From the NCBI GenBank assembly GCA_027364845.1, contig DAHXOO010000009.1, positions 1-64,000 on the forward strand: a DNA stretch of 64,000 nucleotides. The letters run 5' to 3'. Position 1 is the first letter of the stretch. Every line of letters starts with the position of its first letter. This DNA is from Pseudomonadota bacterium (GTDB taxonomy: Bacteria; Pseudomonadota; Gammaproteobacteria; Acidiferrobacterales; UBA6901). Shown here piece by piece: positions 53,371 through 63,808 of the stretch. The translations under genes and the position numbers were made by a program. Under the pieces are notes generated by a model. The model did not search any database. It saw nothing but the letters and a program-made list of their open reading frames with translations, and had not been told where the DNA came from.

Positions 53371-53398
53371 CTGATCCCATGGCCTGCCGTGGGATCAG
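53371..53398. promoter_or_regulatory. strong hairpin between rnr and tRNA-Leu
   Basis: CTGATCCCATGG and CCGTGGGATCAG form a 12-bp stem with one G-U pair and a CCTG loop. It lies in the leader of the tRNA transcript, seven bases before the tRNA, and upstream of the rnr start on the other strand. It could guide 5' processing, act as a terminator for the opposite strand, or be an operator. Confidence 0.6.
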
Positions 53399-53404
53399 TC
53401 CGAT

Positions 53405-53491
53405 GCCGAGGTGGCGGAACTGGTAGACGCGCTAGCTTCAGGTGCTAGTGGGGGTAACCCCGTGGAGGTTCAAGTCCTCTCCTCGGTACCA
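53405..53491 (+). tRNA. tRNA-Leu (anticodon CAG)
   Basis: 87 bases from GCCGAGG to CCTCGGTACCA with encoded CCA. The acceptor stem pairs GCCGAGG with CCTCGGT, the anticodon loop is TTCAGGT between CTAGC and GCTAG, giving CAG, and there is a long class II variable arm (TGGGGGTAACCCCGT). The T loop GGTTCAAGTCC is canonical. Confidence 0.97.
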
Positions 53492-54203
53492 TACAAGTGG
53501 TCTTTCATACCGGCGCATTTGACCTGAAATCGCCGCAAATTACCAGATATTCTATACATTGGTGATCGCCTTATCACTTTCCCCGATCGGGCGCAGATCC
53601 CAATTATCCGATGGTTCAAGTTGGCGGGATCAGGCCTATGTTCTAAGTACCGTGATCCCTTCGTAAGAAGTTCTTCGAGTGTGTCTTCCAGCGGATTTCA
53701 CTGTGTCTTTCGCAATGGTTTTACGCCAAGGATCCAATCGAGTCGGTTGCCGCGACTGCCGAGGACGAGGCAGGTAAGAAAATGTGCAAGGAAAGCCAAA
53801 AGTAGCTGGCAGACGCATGCACCCATCCGCTCCACCTGGTCGTCGCAGCTGTCCTTGTCTCCTCCGATCTACCACACGCTGCACGGCGAGGGTCTTCATG
53901 TTCTCATTCTGCCCAAGGCAGTGTACCAGCTCCGCTTCGACCGTCTGTTGCATCACTTCATGGGATCCCTGACGAACCAGATCCTGCAATCCAGGACCGA
54001 TTTCCGCTAGACCCATAAACGACTTCTCGCTATTCTGCTTCTTGGTCGAGTGCCTGCTTCTGCTGGTTGGTGACTTCGACAATTACATTCTTAACAGAAG
54101 CCTTCACCGTCTCGACTCAAGCCGGCAGGGGGACGTACGCTACTTTCAACTTTAACTCACCGAGTTGTTCACTAAACCTAACCGCCAACGAGAGGAATGA
54201 TCG
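53492..54203. other. 700 bases between tRNA-Leu and amt, mostly decayed
   Basis: Contains a probable transposase relic on the minus strand (53636-54082) and the amt leader. A good ribosome-binding site (AGAGGA) precedes the amt ATG. No sigma-54 type -24/-12 site was evident by eye. Confidence 0.5.
53636..54082 (-). pseudogene. N-terminal relic of an IS256-type transposase
   Basis: The 148-codon ORF contains GLQDLVRQGSHEVMQQTVEAELVHCLGQNE, similar to the IS256/Mutator N-terminal pattern of a leucine-rich segment followed by a VEAE-type helix. The following QRVVDR matches a conserved transposase position, after which the sequence loses similarity. The DDE catalytic domain is absent and no inverted repeats were found. 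Downstream of a tRNA gene is a usual place for such remains. Confidence 0.42.
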
Positions 54204-55427
54204 ATGTCCGAGGCCATACAGCATATACCGGGAGGCAGTGTTTTTTTCCTGCTTATGGGCGCGATCCTGGTGCTGTCCATGCATGGTGGATTCGCGTTTC
54301 TGGAGCTTGGTACTGTGCGCCGTAAAAATCAGGTCAACGCGCTGGTGAAGATTTTGAGCGATTTTGGAGTCTCCACGCTCGCCTATTTCTTTATCGGCTA
54401 CCGGATCGCCTATGGGATCAGCTTTTTCAGCGGCGCCCGTACGCTCATGGCCCACGACAACGGGTTCCAGATGGTGCGATTTTTCTTTCTCCTGACGTTT
54501 GCTGCGGCGATCCCGGCAATTGTCTCGGGCGGGATTGCCGAGCGTGCCCGGTTTTATCCGCAGCTGATTGCCACCGCCCTATTGGTCGCTTTTGTTTATC
54601 CGTTTTACGAAGGTATCGTGTGGAATCAGCATTACGGGTTTCAGGGATTGCTGACTCGCGTCTTCGGTGCGCCGTTTCATGATTTCGCGGGATCGGTTGT
54701 GGTCCATGCCATGGGTGGTTGGATCGCCCTAGTGGCGGTCTGGCAGCTTGGAGCCCGCCGGGGTCGCTATGGCCACGATGGCAACGTTCATGCCATCCCT
54801 CCATCCAATATACCGTTCCTCGCGCTCGGATCGTGGATTCTGATCATCGGCTGGTTTGGCTTCAATGTGATGAGTGCACAACGCCTGCCAGCGGTGCAGG
54901 GACTGGTGGCACTGAATTCGCTCATGGCGATGGTCGGGGGCACGCTGGCAGCGCTGGCGCTTGGGCGCGGTGATCCAGGTTTCGTCCACAATGGGGCGCT
55001 CGCCGGCCTGGTCGCGATCTGCGCCGGTTCGGATGTAGTACAACCTCTCTCCGCTCTCGTGATCGGCGTACTTGCGGGACTGATGTTCGTGTATCTTTTC
55101 ACCCTGGTGCAGAATCGCCTGAAGATCGATGATGTGCTGGGCGTGTGGCCCCTCCATGGTGTGTGCGGGGCATGGGGCGGTATCGCGGTCGGCATCTTCG
55201 GGCATCGAGCTTTGGGAGGTACTGGAGGTGTAAGCCTCTGGTCACAGTTGCTGGGGACCGGGCTCGGGCTTGCGATTGCCACTCTCGGTGGACTGCTCGT
55301 ATATGGGATCCTGAAGCGGACAGTGGGAATACGCCTTGATCCCGAGGCGGAATACGCTGGAGCGGATTTGAGTCTGCATCATGTCAGCGCCTATCCGGAA
55401 GAGGACGTACAGCGCGCCGGACGATGA
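54204..55427 (+). CDS. amt: ammonium transporter Amt
   Basis: A 407-residue inner membrane protein with eleven predicted helices. The twin histidines of the pore are in HDFAGSVVVHAMGG and WPLHGVCGAWGG; the segment MHGGFAFLELGTVRRKNQVN is the family N-terminal signature. No separate signal peptide is evident. The C-terminal tail is short and no glnK/glnB gene is adjacent, unusual for an Amt that is under PII control. It probably imports ammonium under nitrogen limitation. Confidence 0.94.
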   Translation: MSEAIQHIPGGSVFFLLMGAILVLSMHGGFAFLELGTVRRKNQVNALVKILSDFGVSTLAYFFIGYRIAYGISFFSGARTLMAHDNGFQMVRFFFLLTFAAAIPAIVSGGIAERARFYPQLIATALLVAFVYPFYEGIVWNQHYGFQGLLTRVFGAPFHDFAGSVVVHAMGGWIALVAVWQLGARRGRYGHDGNVHAIPPSNIPFLALGSWILIIGWFGFNVMSAQRLPAVQGLVALNSLMAMVGGTLAALALGRGDPGFVHNGALAGLVAICAGSDVVQPLSALVIGVLAGLMFVYLFTLVQNRLKIDDVLGVWPLHGVCGAWGGIAVGIFGHRALGGTGGVSLWSQLLGTGLGLAIATLGGLLVYGILKRTVGIRLDPEAEYAGADLSLHHVSAYPEEDVQRAGR

Positions 55428-56097
55428 TCATCCCGGCTCCGGAGTTGCAGCCGAGCCAGGGATGGCCACGAGCGCAACAGCTCGATCTTAACCATTCGGC
55501 ACAATCCGTCATGGCCTGACCCGTGCTGCGGCCATATGGCCATTCGGCTTTGGCTGCCCATGATGCGCAACGACGTCGCCATAGCCGATTTACCTGCGCA
55601 ATCGGCGATGCTGAAGCACAACGGGGTAGCAAGAAGCTCATTGCGGAATTGAAACCAGTGCGCCAGAAAATTGGACAGTGGTATATCCAACATCAGTCTG
55701 CCGTATCCCAGTCCGCGCGCCTCCTTGGATACTGGATCGTCTACGAAGCAGAGACATCCGTACACCATGTTCTGCTGCTCGCGAAAGCCGACAAGGACAA
55801 TTAGCCGCAGACCATCGAGCGGACTCTGCCTTATCCTGATACCCGGTCACTAAAAAATTGCCGACGACGTGATCAATGCCACCGCTGCAAACGCCCACTT
55901 CGTGGAAATATGAACTGGCGCTGCATCACAGCCTGAAGATGGCTACAGAGACGGAGTTTTCGCGCTTGCCGTTGATCTGATTTTGTTCAAAAAAACGGTA
56001 GCCAAGCACAAAAGTAGGGCCTATCCTAGCGATGGAATTGAACGCTGTGCCTATCATGCCCACCGGAGTGATAGGCACATGACACGAGGAACCCGCT
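55428..56097. other. 670 bases without a convincing gene; perfect inverted repeat upstream of the next gene
   Basis: ORFs on both strands (55391-55768 minus, 55523-55804 plus) are not recognised. At 56046-56079 an 11-bp perfect inverted repeat, TGTGCCTATCA and TGATAGGCACA, encloses a 12-base loop and ends 18 bases before the next ATG. A related half-site GCCTATC lies just upstream near 56021. Confidence 0.5.
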
Positions 56098-56481
56098 ATG
56101 ACCCAGACTTCACGAATACCCTCATTTCGGCGAGTGGTCACGATCATGATCGCTATCACAGCGGCCGCGTCCACATTCCCTGCATATGCGCAAAACGACC
56201 ACGGCAATTACGGCCGTGGGCGGCCTGCGTACCGTAATCAGCGCCGTGAGCGACCTGCGTACCGTGACCGGGGTCAACGCGGCTCGGGTGGAAATGGCGA
56301 TCTCATCTTCGGTGCGTTGCTGGGGGCAGTCGTTGGTGCAGTAGTCTCAGGAGCGTTGCAGCCACCACCGGCCGTGGTTTATCCAGCATCACCACCTCCT
56401 CCGCCACCGGGGGTATACTACCCGGCACCGCCGCCGCCCGGTACCGTTTACTACCCCAACAGTTACCCTCCGTCCAATTGA
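56098..56481 (+). CDS. secreted Gly/Pro-rich hypothetical protein
   Basis: A 127-residue protein. A signal peptide is clear (TIMIAITAAASTFPAYA, cleavage before QND). An Arg/Gly/Tyr-rich segment follows, then a glycine-zipper-like hydrophobic stretch DLIFGALLGAVVGAVVSGAL and a C-terminal Pro/Tyr repeat region (PPPPPPGVYYPAPPPPGTVYYP). Such proteins are usually envelope or outer-membrane associated; no function is known. GAGGA lies seven bases before the ATG and a strong inverted repeat lies upstream. Confidence 0.75.
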   Translation: MTQTSRIPSFRRVVTIMIAITAAASTFPAYAQNDHGNYGRGRPAYRNQRRERPAYRDRGQRGSGGNGDLIFGALLGAVVGAVVSGALQPPPAVVYPASPPPPPPGVYYPAPPPPGTVYYPNSYPPSN

Positions 56482-56597
56482 TATCCTCTTCACTTATGGA
56501 GCCTGTTATCACCGAACCCAAAAACGATGACAACAGGTGCTTTGAGGGGTCAAAGTCGGCTACGGCCCATCCGATATCCTAATTCGAGCGCCCAACC

Positions 56598-57095
56598 ATG
56601 AAAAATCTAACTCGCATAGCTGCTCTCACTGCCTTGTTGATTCCTGCGTTCCTGTCCCCTCCTGTTGGGGCACAGGTAACGGTTCCCAGCAAATCAGGCG
56701 CAGCAGTTTCGAACACCGCGCCGACGACCAAATACGCTGAAAAACGCGAGGATCTAGTAGAAAAGCGGATCAATGATCTGCACACGCAGTTGAAAATCAC
56801 TCCCCAGCAGGCAAAACAGTGGAACGCATTTGCACTGACGATGCGCGATAACGCACAGGCAATGGGGCACGCTTTCCATGAACGAATCATGAAGCTGCCC
56901 AGCATGAACGCCGAGCAAGCCATGAAGTCCTACGCGGCCATCACGCAATTGAACGCGGAAAACATGCAGAAACTGTCTGCCTCGTTCAGTGATCTGTACG
57001 GCGTACTGACCAAGAGTCAGAAGGCCGTCGCGGACAAGTTATTCAGAAATGAACGCCGAAGGCTACAGAAGGCTTCCCAGAAACGTAAGCAATGA
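56598..57095 (+). CDS. Spy/CpxP family periplasmic protein
   Basis: A 165-residue protein with a signal peptide (IAALTALLIPAFLSPPVGA) and an all-helical body. The LTxxQ-like motif appears as LKITPQQAKQWNAFALTMRDNA, and a second helical pair follows (LTKSQKAVADKLF). Spy and CpxP are ATP-independent periplasmic chaperones induced by envelope stress. It is 116 bases after the previous secreted protein, in the same direction, so both may answer the same stress. The C-terminus is strongly basic. Confidence 0.78.
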   Translation: MKNLTRIAALTALLIPAFLSPPVGAQVTVPSKSGAAVSNTAPTTKYAEKREDLVEKRINDLHTQLKITPQQAKQWNAFALTMRDNAQAMGHAFHERIMKLPSMNAEQAMKSYAAITQLNAENMQKLSASFSDLYGVLTKSQKAVADKLFRNERRRLQKASQKRKQ

Positions 57096-57345
57096 TCCCT
57101 CAGCGGCAACACTGCCGCTCATGTCGGGATCGAGCAAGGGTTAGGCACCGGCAGCTGGAATGACCACAGTGGACTAGTCCCTGTCGACCCGGACGGTCGT
57201 CAATCGCACGGCCGCCTTGGTCGCTTCGATCGAGTAGCTGCTTCGGCAACTACTGTTGTGAAACCGGTACGATTCTTCGGATCTGGATCACGTTCGATAC
57301 CTTCAATGAAGCGTTGTACTGCTCAACGCCAATCTGGTTTCTAAT

Positions 57346-58023
57346 ATGGATCAGGAAATCGCCCGATGCAGAAACGCCTCGATGCCTAGCAAACCGATTG
57401 AGCCGCTCGATCTGGAAAAGATGGTCGCCATGACGCTCGCCCACTATGGGCTGCGCGCCGACGAATTCCGCGATGACACACGTGATCACGACGTCAGCCA
57501 AAACATTGCCGCGTTATTGCGGCATATCAAAGGTGAGTCGCCGTTCACAATTCTCGATTTTGGCTGCGGTCCGGGGCGCGACCTCAGGGCTTTCACCGGA
57601 CTGGGCCATACTGCAATCGGCCTCGATGGTGCAGCAGAATTTGCTGCAATGGCGCGCGCCGACACCAGGTGCGAGGTGTGGCATCAGGATTTCCTTAGGC
57701 TTGACCTGCCAAGTGAGCGCTTTGATGGCATCTTCGCCAACGCGTCCCTGTTTCATGTGCCAATACAAGAATTGCGGCGTGTCTTGCGACAATTGCACGC
57801 AGCACTGAAACACGGAGGCGCGCTGTTCAGCTCCAACCCGCACGGCAACAATGAGGAAGGGTGGAACCGTGGGCGCTTTGGCGCCTACCACGATCTGGAG
57901 GCCTGGCGTCACTACATGTCGGATACGGGGTTCACGGAACTTGAGTACTACTACAGACCAACCGGACTGCCGCGCGCACAGCAGCCATGGCTGGCGAGTG
58001 TGTGGCGTAAGCCGTCACCCTGA
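57346..58023 (+). CDS. class I SAM-dependent methyltransferase
   Basis: A 225-residue enzyme with SAM motif I ILDFGCGPGRDLRAF (about residue 70), an acidic residue after strand 2 in AIGLDGAAEF, and FDGIFANASLFHVP as motif IV. The methyl acceptor is unknown; relatives act on small molecules or are called UbiE-like. ATG at 57346 or 57382 may be the start; neither has a clear ribosome-binding site. It stands alone between unrecognised stretches. Confidence 0.85.
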   Translation: MDQEIARCRNASMPSKPIEPLDLEKMVAMTLAHYGLRADEFRDDTRDHDVSQNIAALLRHIKGESPFTILDFGCGPGRDLRAFTGLGHTAIGLDGAAEFAAMARADTRCEVWHQDFLRLDLPSERFDGIFANASLFHVPIQELRRVLRQLHAALKHGGALFSSNPHGNNEEGWNRGRFGAYHDLEAWRHYMSDTGFTELEYYYRPTGLPRAQQPWLASVWRKPSP

Positions 58024-59424
58024 ATCACGCTGGGCGCCTTTGGAATGGCATGGGTCGCTTACCCCGGTTCCCCAATTTGAATGTGGTTGGGTGCAGACGA
58101 GCAGAATCGGCCAGAGATGGTCGAAATGCGTCCGTCGGCGGGTGGTCGTTACCGGCCTGAGGCAGATTACCGGGAATTCACCCATCGATCGCAGCTTCCA
58201 GCACCTTCACAATTCGGAAAAAACACCGAGGACGATCGGGTCGATTACGGCGAACAGCAATTCGCCGCATTGGTCCTGACGATATGTTGGCCAAATCACC
58301 CATTCTCTGCGCCAGGCAACATTCTGAACTTTTGCGAACGGCACGGCGCAGCCACATACGCACGCACCCATTTGCATTGCTTACACTACACGGTCGCTGA
58401 GGTATCCACGGCTGCCGAAGCGCTCGCTGTTGCACCAAGGTTGGACAATGGCATCGGTTTATTCCCGACCATGGTGCACAAACATCCGAAATATCCAGCG
58501 CAGATCAGTGCAACTTGTTGATTACAAATAATATTAATTGGTGGCACAGAGATTGCTATGAGTCACCGCGAGAGCGCGTGACCGCTCGAGATACGGTGAT
58601 CCACGATGACAGATTCGACAGAGTTCGTGGCGTTTGGTCCTGGGAAACGAAGGATTCGTCCTTCGAACTGGATTTACCGGCTGCTGGGAATAGCGACTGC
58701 GCATTGGCAGAGCGAAAACAAGCCACAACCCTGCGGAACATGCGCCGCATGTCCGGAGACCATTTGTTTCTTCTTTCCGGCAAGCCTGCAGGACACTCAT
58801 CCGGCCATGATTCGGGACCTGAAGTTTTGTCTCAAAATGCTTGATGTCCCTGAAGTCAGTGCCCATTGCCCGCGCAACGCTGACCATTCGTGCGTTGCCC
58901 ACAGGAGCGCCGCCTGATGCTCGAATTGGGGAAGAAAAATATGGAAGAACATCCGCCAGCAAGCGCCTACGCGCACGACTTTCCAGCCCGTTTAACTCGA
59001 GCAAGCATCCAGTACCGCCAGGCTCACTGCTGTGCGGCGTGGCGCACCCTGCGTTCCCTGACTACGGCGACAACGTGAGCGGGCTCGTCCTCGAAATGCT
59101 GCGCGACAACCTCTATTGGCGCATTTACGGTCTAGCCAATTAGGATCGCGCTACAAGCACTGCCCCAGGCGGTACGCGATCGGGGCAGCATTCATCGAGG
59201 CGCCGAAATGGCCGGATTGTGTCCTCCGAATCGCATCGATGGACAGAGCGCGAAGGATATCGATACAAAGGACGCTGAGTTGCGCATGGTCAATCAAGCT
59301 TTGCTCTGTTCCCGCGCTCGGGTTTAAGCCCCTTCGAGCTACCCTTCTTGGTAAACGTCGTAGTGACGTAGCCGTTATTCACTACATCGCGCAGGATGCA
59401 CGATGTGAAACTCATGGCCAACGT
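58024..59424. other. 1.4-kb stretch without a recognisable gene
   Basis: Several 100-150 codon ORFs overlap on both strands (58081-58521 plus, 58534-59004 minus, 58606-58917 plus, 59116-59517 plus). None shows a family motif, signal peptide or good ribosome-binding site. The stretch is probably decayed DNA, though a short unknown gene such as 58606-58917 (with CGTCAACPETICFFF) cannot be excluded. Confidence 0.5.
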
Positions 59425-61086
59425 TCATGTTCGACCGCTCTTAAGCCGGCGGTAGCGCCGTATGAGCGCGTTGGTCGAGCTGTCATGCGTGAGGGCCGGT
59501 TCGTCCGCGCTTTCTAGTTCAGGAATCATGCGCTGCGCCAAGGCCTTGCCCAGCTCGACGCCCCACTGGTCGAATGAATCAACGTTCCAAATCGTCCCCT
59601 GCGTGAAAACGCTATGTTCGTACAGCGCAATCAGACGCCCGAGCGTCTCCGGTGTCAGACACTCGGCAAGAATGGTATTGCTCGGATGATTACCTTCGAA
59701 GAGTCTGTGCGGCACTAGCCATTCCGGCGTCCCGTCGGCCTTGACCTCGTCTTCCGTCTTGCCGAAAGCCAGCGCCTCAGTCTGCGCGAACAGATTCGCC
59801 ATCAGCAAATCATGCTGACTGCCGACAGGATTCAAGGTCTGGCAGAAACCAATAAAATCGCACGGAACCAGCTTGGTGCCCTGGTGGATAAGCTGAAAGA
59901 ACGAATGCTGACCGTTAGTGCCTGGCTCACCCCAGTAGATCGGTCCCGTCTGATAGCCGATATGCACCCCGTCTAGCGTCACATGCTTGCCATTGCTCTC
60001 CATCGCCAATTGCTGGAGATAGGCGGGAAAGCGTTTGAGATATTGTTCATAGGGAAGCACCGCCGCCGTCTGGGCCTCGAAGAAGTTGTTATACCAAACC
60101 ATGAGCAATCCCATGAGCACCGGCAGGTTTTGCTCGAAAGGAGTATTGCGGAAGTGCTCATCCATTACGCGAAAGCCCGCAAGCATGGCGTGGAAATTCT
60201 CCGGTCCGATTGCGATCATGGTCGAGAGGCCAACGGCTGAATCTATCGAGTAACGCCCCCCGACCCAGTCCCAAAAGCCGAACATGTTCACGGTGTCGAT
60301 GCCAAACTTCGACACTTCCCCGGCGTTGGTCGAAACAGCGACAAAGTGCCTGCGCACGGCCTGCTCGTCCGCAAGGCGGCGCAAGCTCCAGGCACGCGCC
60401 GCACGGGCATTCGTCAAGGTTTCAAGCGTTGTAAACGTCTTCGAACAGACGATAAATAGCGTTTCCTCAGGATCGAGGTCACGCACGGCTTCCGAAAAGT
60501 CGGTGCCGTCCACGTTCGAGACGAAGCGGAAGCTCATGTCGCGCTGACTGTAATGCCGCAGCGCTTCGTAGGCCATCACCGGCCCGAGATCGGAGCCGCC
60601 GATACCGATATTGATGACATGGCGGATGCGCTTTCCGGTATATCCTCGCCATTGGCCGCTGCGCACCTGGCGCGCGAAGTCGGCCATCCGATTGAGCACC
60701 GCGTACACCTCGGGGGCAATATTCACTCCATCCACGACCAGCGACTCGCCTGCCGCGGCGCGCAACGCGGTGTGAAGGACGGCGCGTTTTTCCGTCACGT
60801 TGATCTTCTCGCCGCTGAACATAGCCTCGATCCGCTGATGCAGCCCACACTCCTCGGCAAGCTGAACCAGTAGTCGGATCGTCTCGTCGGTGATGCGGTT
60901 CTTCGAGTAGTCGAGGTAGATGCCGGCAGCTTCAAGCGCAAAGCGCTCGCCGCGCCGCGAATCGTCGGAAAAGAGCTGTCGCAGATGCAGATGGCGCAGC
61001 TTTTGATAATGCGCTTCCAGCTTCTTCCAGGCCGGACGCGCCGTTAGCGGTCCTGTCGGTACTGTTGAACGGATAATCACCGTCAC
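59425..61086 (-). CDS. pgi: glucose-6-phosphate isomerase
   Basis: Interconverts glucose-6-phosphate and fructose-6-phosphate. The 553-residue length and motifs are standard: [32 protein letters not shown] and the C-terminal signature [14 protein letters not shown] through [17 protein letters not shown]. The first codon GTG overlaps the tal stop (GTGA); a second GTG two codons later has better spacing from AAGGAA and may be the true start. Confidence 0.97.
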   Translation of the reverse strand: MTVIIRSTVPTGPLTARPAWKKLEAHYQKLRHLHLRQLFSDDSRRGERFALEAAGIYLDYSKNRITDETIRLLVQLAEECGLHQRIEAMFSGEKINVTEKRAVLHTALRAAAGESLVVDGVNIAPEVYAVLNRMADFARQVRSGQWRGYTGKRIRHVINIGIGGSDLGPVMAYEALRHYSQRDMSFRFVSNVDGTDFSEAVRDLDPEETLFIVCSKTFTTLETLTNARAARAWSLRRLADEQAVRRHFVAVSTNAGEVSKFGIDTVNMFGFWDWVGGRYSIDSAVGLSTMIAIGPENFHAMLAGFRVMDEHFRNTPFEQNLPVLMGLLMVWYNNFFEAQTAAVLPYEQYLKRFPAYLQQLAMESNGKHVTLDGVHIGYQTGPIYWGEPGTNGQHSFFQLIHQGTKLVPCDFIGFCQTLNPVGSQHDLLMANLFAQTEALAFGKTEDEVKADGTPEWLVPHRLFEGNHPSNTILAECLTPETLGRLIALYEHSVFTQGTIWNVDSFDQWGVELGKALAQRMIPELESADEPALTHDSSTNALIRRYRRLKSGRT

Positions 61087-62183
61087 TTCCTTTTTGCGGG
61101 ACCAGGTTTTTTGAGCAAAACACTTTTCGAGACGATGCTTTCCATTAGGTCGTTCCAGGACTTGTCGAAAGACAGGGTGCCATCATGCTGGAGCTTGGCA
61201 GCGAGCGCCACAGCATCCACCCCTTCCTGCGCGAATTCGGCGAGCACCGCTTCCGCATCACCGTCGTCGTCCGTCAATTCTCCTTTCACTTCCCCTCGAT
61301 CCGCGAAAGCAAGCAGCGTATTTTCGGGCATGGTGTTGATGGTATCGGGCGCCGCCAGTGCTTCCACATACAGCGTCTCCGAAGCTTCAGGATCCTTGGT
61401 GCCGGTACTGGCCCACAGCAGACGTTGCGGTCGCGCGCCGGCTTCGGCAAGTTTTTTCCATCGGATCGAACCCAGCGTCTCACGATAGGCCTTGTACGTG
61501 CGCTTGGCAATTGCGATCCCGAGTCGGTTCCGAAGCCGCCCTGAAACCTTGTCTTTCACTGCTACGTCCCAGCGGCTGACGAATATCGATGCCACGGAAT
61601 CGACTCTTGGGTCAAGACCGGCAGCTACCCGTCGTTCGACGCCGCGCATATATGCCTCGGCAGCGGCAAGGTACTGTTCGCGCGAAAACAACAGCGTGAC
61701 ATTCACGGGTACGCCCGCGAAGATGGTCTCTTCGACTGCAGGAATGCCGGCGCCGGTACCCGGGATCTTGATGAAAAGATTGGGACGCTGCGCGCGCTCA
61801 TGAAGTTCCACCGCAGCTTTGATGGTGGCAGCGGTGTCATCCGCCAGCAACGGCGACACCTCCAACGAAACCCAGCCGTCGATGCCTCCGGTAGAATCGT
61901 GCACTGGCCGAAATAGATCCGCTGCCTGGACCAGATCCTCCAAGGCAAGTTCGAAAAACAGCACCTCACCCGATTTGCCGCCCTCCGTTTTCTGGCGGAT
62001 TGCAGCATCGTATAAATCCGCATCCTCGATCGCTTTATCGAAGATCGTCGGGTTTGAGGTCAGTCCCGTCACTGAAAGTTCCCTGATGTAACGGCGCAGC
62101 GTGCCGCTCGTCAGCAGACCGCGGGTGATGTTGTCAAGCCAGAGACTCTGACCGAGCTCATGCAGTCGTTGAGTAGCCTTCAT
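61083..62183 (-). CDS. tal: transaldolase (subfamily 2 type)
   Basis: Transfers dihydroxyacetone units in the non-oxidative pentose phosphate pathway. At 366 residues it has [11 protein letters not shown] near the start, [12 protein letters not shown], and the Schiff-base Lys in [16 protein letters not shown], matching the actinobacterial/cyanobacterial Tal type rather than TalB. A near-perfect AGGAGG precedes the ATG. It is 224 bases after zwf. Confidence 0.96.
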   Translation of the reverse strand: MKATQRLHELGQSLWLDNITRGLLTSGTLRRYIRELSVTGLTSNPTIFDKAIEDADLYDAAIRQKTEGGKSGEVLFFELALEDLVQAADLFRPVHDSTGGIDGWVSLEVSPLLADDTAATIKAAVELHERAQRPNLFIKIPGTGAGIPAVEETIFAGVPVNVTLLFSREQYLAAAEAYMRGVERRVAAGLDPRVDSVASIFVSRWDVAVKDKVSGRLRNRLGIAIAKRTYKAYRETLGSIRWKKLAEAGARPQRLLWASTGTKDPEASETLYVEALAAPDTINTMPENTLLAFADRGEVKGELTDDDGDAEAVLAEFAQEGVDAVALAAKLQHDGTLSFDKSWNDLMESIVSKSVLLKKPGPAKRK

Positions 62184-62407
62184 GTCGCCTCCTTTTCCGT
62201 ATGGCCGGCTCCAAGGGCGCCGAACAATGTGGGTAAATCAAACCGACCGGCGCACTGAAGCGCTCGATCAGCCGGTCCGCTGATGGCCGAATATAGACGT
62301 TCTTGCAATCCAGTGCGTGCGATCGGCTTCGATGCAATCGTTATCGGGCAGGATGTCATCCATGCCCGGCACTACCGGAGTCTCATCCGGTACACCCATG
62401 GTCAGGA

Positions 62408-63808
62408 TCATTCCGGCGAAGGGTTGTGCCAACTACCGTCTGCTGCGATGAGCGCATCAGCCTGTTTCGGTCCCCAGCTACCAGGCTTGTAGGGGTGGGC
62501 CCGGTGGTGAGTTTTAATGACCGGATCGACCACCGCCCAGGCGGCCTCGACCGAGTCCTCGCGCGTGAACAGCGCTCCGTTACCGACCATGGCATCGCCC
62601 AACAGCCGCTCATAGGGCGTTTCCACACCCGGATTCTCTTCAAGCAAGTAAAGTTCTCGCTGGTCACCGATAAACTCCTTTCCGGGGCGTTTGACGCGAG
62701 CGGCAAGCGCAACGGCGGAACTGGGGGAAATGCGGAAACGCAGGTAATTTGCTCGTCCGGACACGGGTCGAGAATCATCAAACAGTCTTTGCGGTGGCGG
62801 CTTGAGTTCCACCAGGACCTCGGCGGCCGTCTCTGCCAGGCATTTGCCGGAGCGCAGGTACCACGGCACTCCTTCCCAGCGCCACGAATCGATGAAGAGC
62901 CGCAGTGCGCAAAAAGTCTCGACGTCGGAACCTTTCGCTACGCCTGGTTCCTTTCGGTAGCCGATGTACTGGCCGCGTACCACATCTTCCGGCCGCAACG
63001 GGCGCATGGCGCGAAACACCTTGGCTTTTTCGCTATGCACGGCGCCGAAGCCCTGATAGGCCGGCGGCTCAATGGCCAGCAATGCGACAATCTGGAAAAG
63101 ATGGTTCTGAATGACGTCACGCAGGCAGCCGGCGCTGTCATAAAATGCGCCACGACCCGCCACACCGAAATTTTCCGACAGCGTGATCTGGACGCTGGCC
63201 ACGCTGTTGCGGTTCCAGATCGGTTCCAGGAACGAGTTGGCGAAACGGAAATAGAGAATATTCATGATCGCTTCCTTTCCGAGGAAATGATCGATGCGGA
63301 ATATCGAGTCTTCCGGAAACACGGAGCGCGCAATACTGTTGAGCTCCCGCGCGGAAGCCAGGTCAGAGCCGAACGGCTTCTCCACAATGACGCGCGCTTG
63401 GTCGGACAGACCGGCGGCGCCGAGTCCCCGTATGACCGTCTCGAAGAGCGCTGGCGGGATGGCGAGGTAGTGCGCCGGGCGCCGGGCGCCACCCAACGCC
63501 TTTTTTATCGCCGTGAACGTATCGTGGTCATTGTAATTGCCCTGCACATACTGGATAAGGGAAAGAAGATGCCGGAGAGCGCGCTGGTCATCGATCCCGC
63601 TCGATTGTCTTATGCTGTCCTTCACGCGTTGACGCAGCTGCGCCGGACTCCATTTCGAAGAGGCGACACCGATAACCGGGACTTTCAAGGTACCGCGTTT
63701 CGCCATTGAATAAAGCGCCGGGAAGATCATCTTGCGGGCGAGATCTCCTGTTACGCCGAAAAGCACCAGCGCATCGGATTGTGATGCGCTGCTTTTGGTC
63801 TTGCCCAT
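62408..63808 (-). CDS. zwf: glucose-6-phosphate 1-dehydrogenase
   Basis: NAD(P)-dependent oxidation of glucose-6-phosphate, the entry into the oxidative pentose phosphate pathway. The 466-residue protein has the dinucleotide site [13 protein letters not shown] and the catalytic signature RIDHFLGKE. The start [10 protein letters not shown] is set by a perfect AGGAGG seven bases before it; the ORF extends nine codons upstream. No phosphogluconolactonase or gnd gene is present between zwf and pgi. Confidence 0.96.
   Translation of the reverse strand: MGKTKSSASQSDALVLFGVTGDLARKMIFPALYSMAKRGTLKVPVIGVASSKWSPAQLRQRVKDSIRQSSGIDDQRALRHLLSLIQYVQGNYNDHDTFTAIKKALGGARRPAHYLAIPPALFETVIRGLGAAGLSDQARVIVEKPFGSDLASARELNSIARSVFPEDSIFRIDHFLGKEAIMNILYFRFANSFLEPIWNRNSVASVQITLSENFGVAGRGAFYDSAGCLRDVIQNHLFQIVALLAIEPPAYQGFGAVHSEKAKVFRAMRPLRPEDVVRGQYIGYRKEPGVAKGSDVETFCALRLFIDSWRWEGVPWYLRSGKCLAETAAEVLVELKPPPQRLFDDSRPVSGRANYLRFRISPSSAVALAARVKRPGKEFIGDQRELYLLEENPGVETPYERLLGDAMVGNGALFTREDSVEAAWAVVDPVIKTHHRAHPYKPGSWGPKQADALIAADGSWHNPSPE

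Noticed and set aside
62268-62399. 43-codon minus ORF between zwf and tal
   Set aside because: No ribosome-binding site or family pattern; likely chance in the intergenic spacer.
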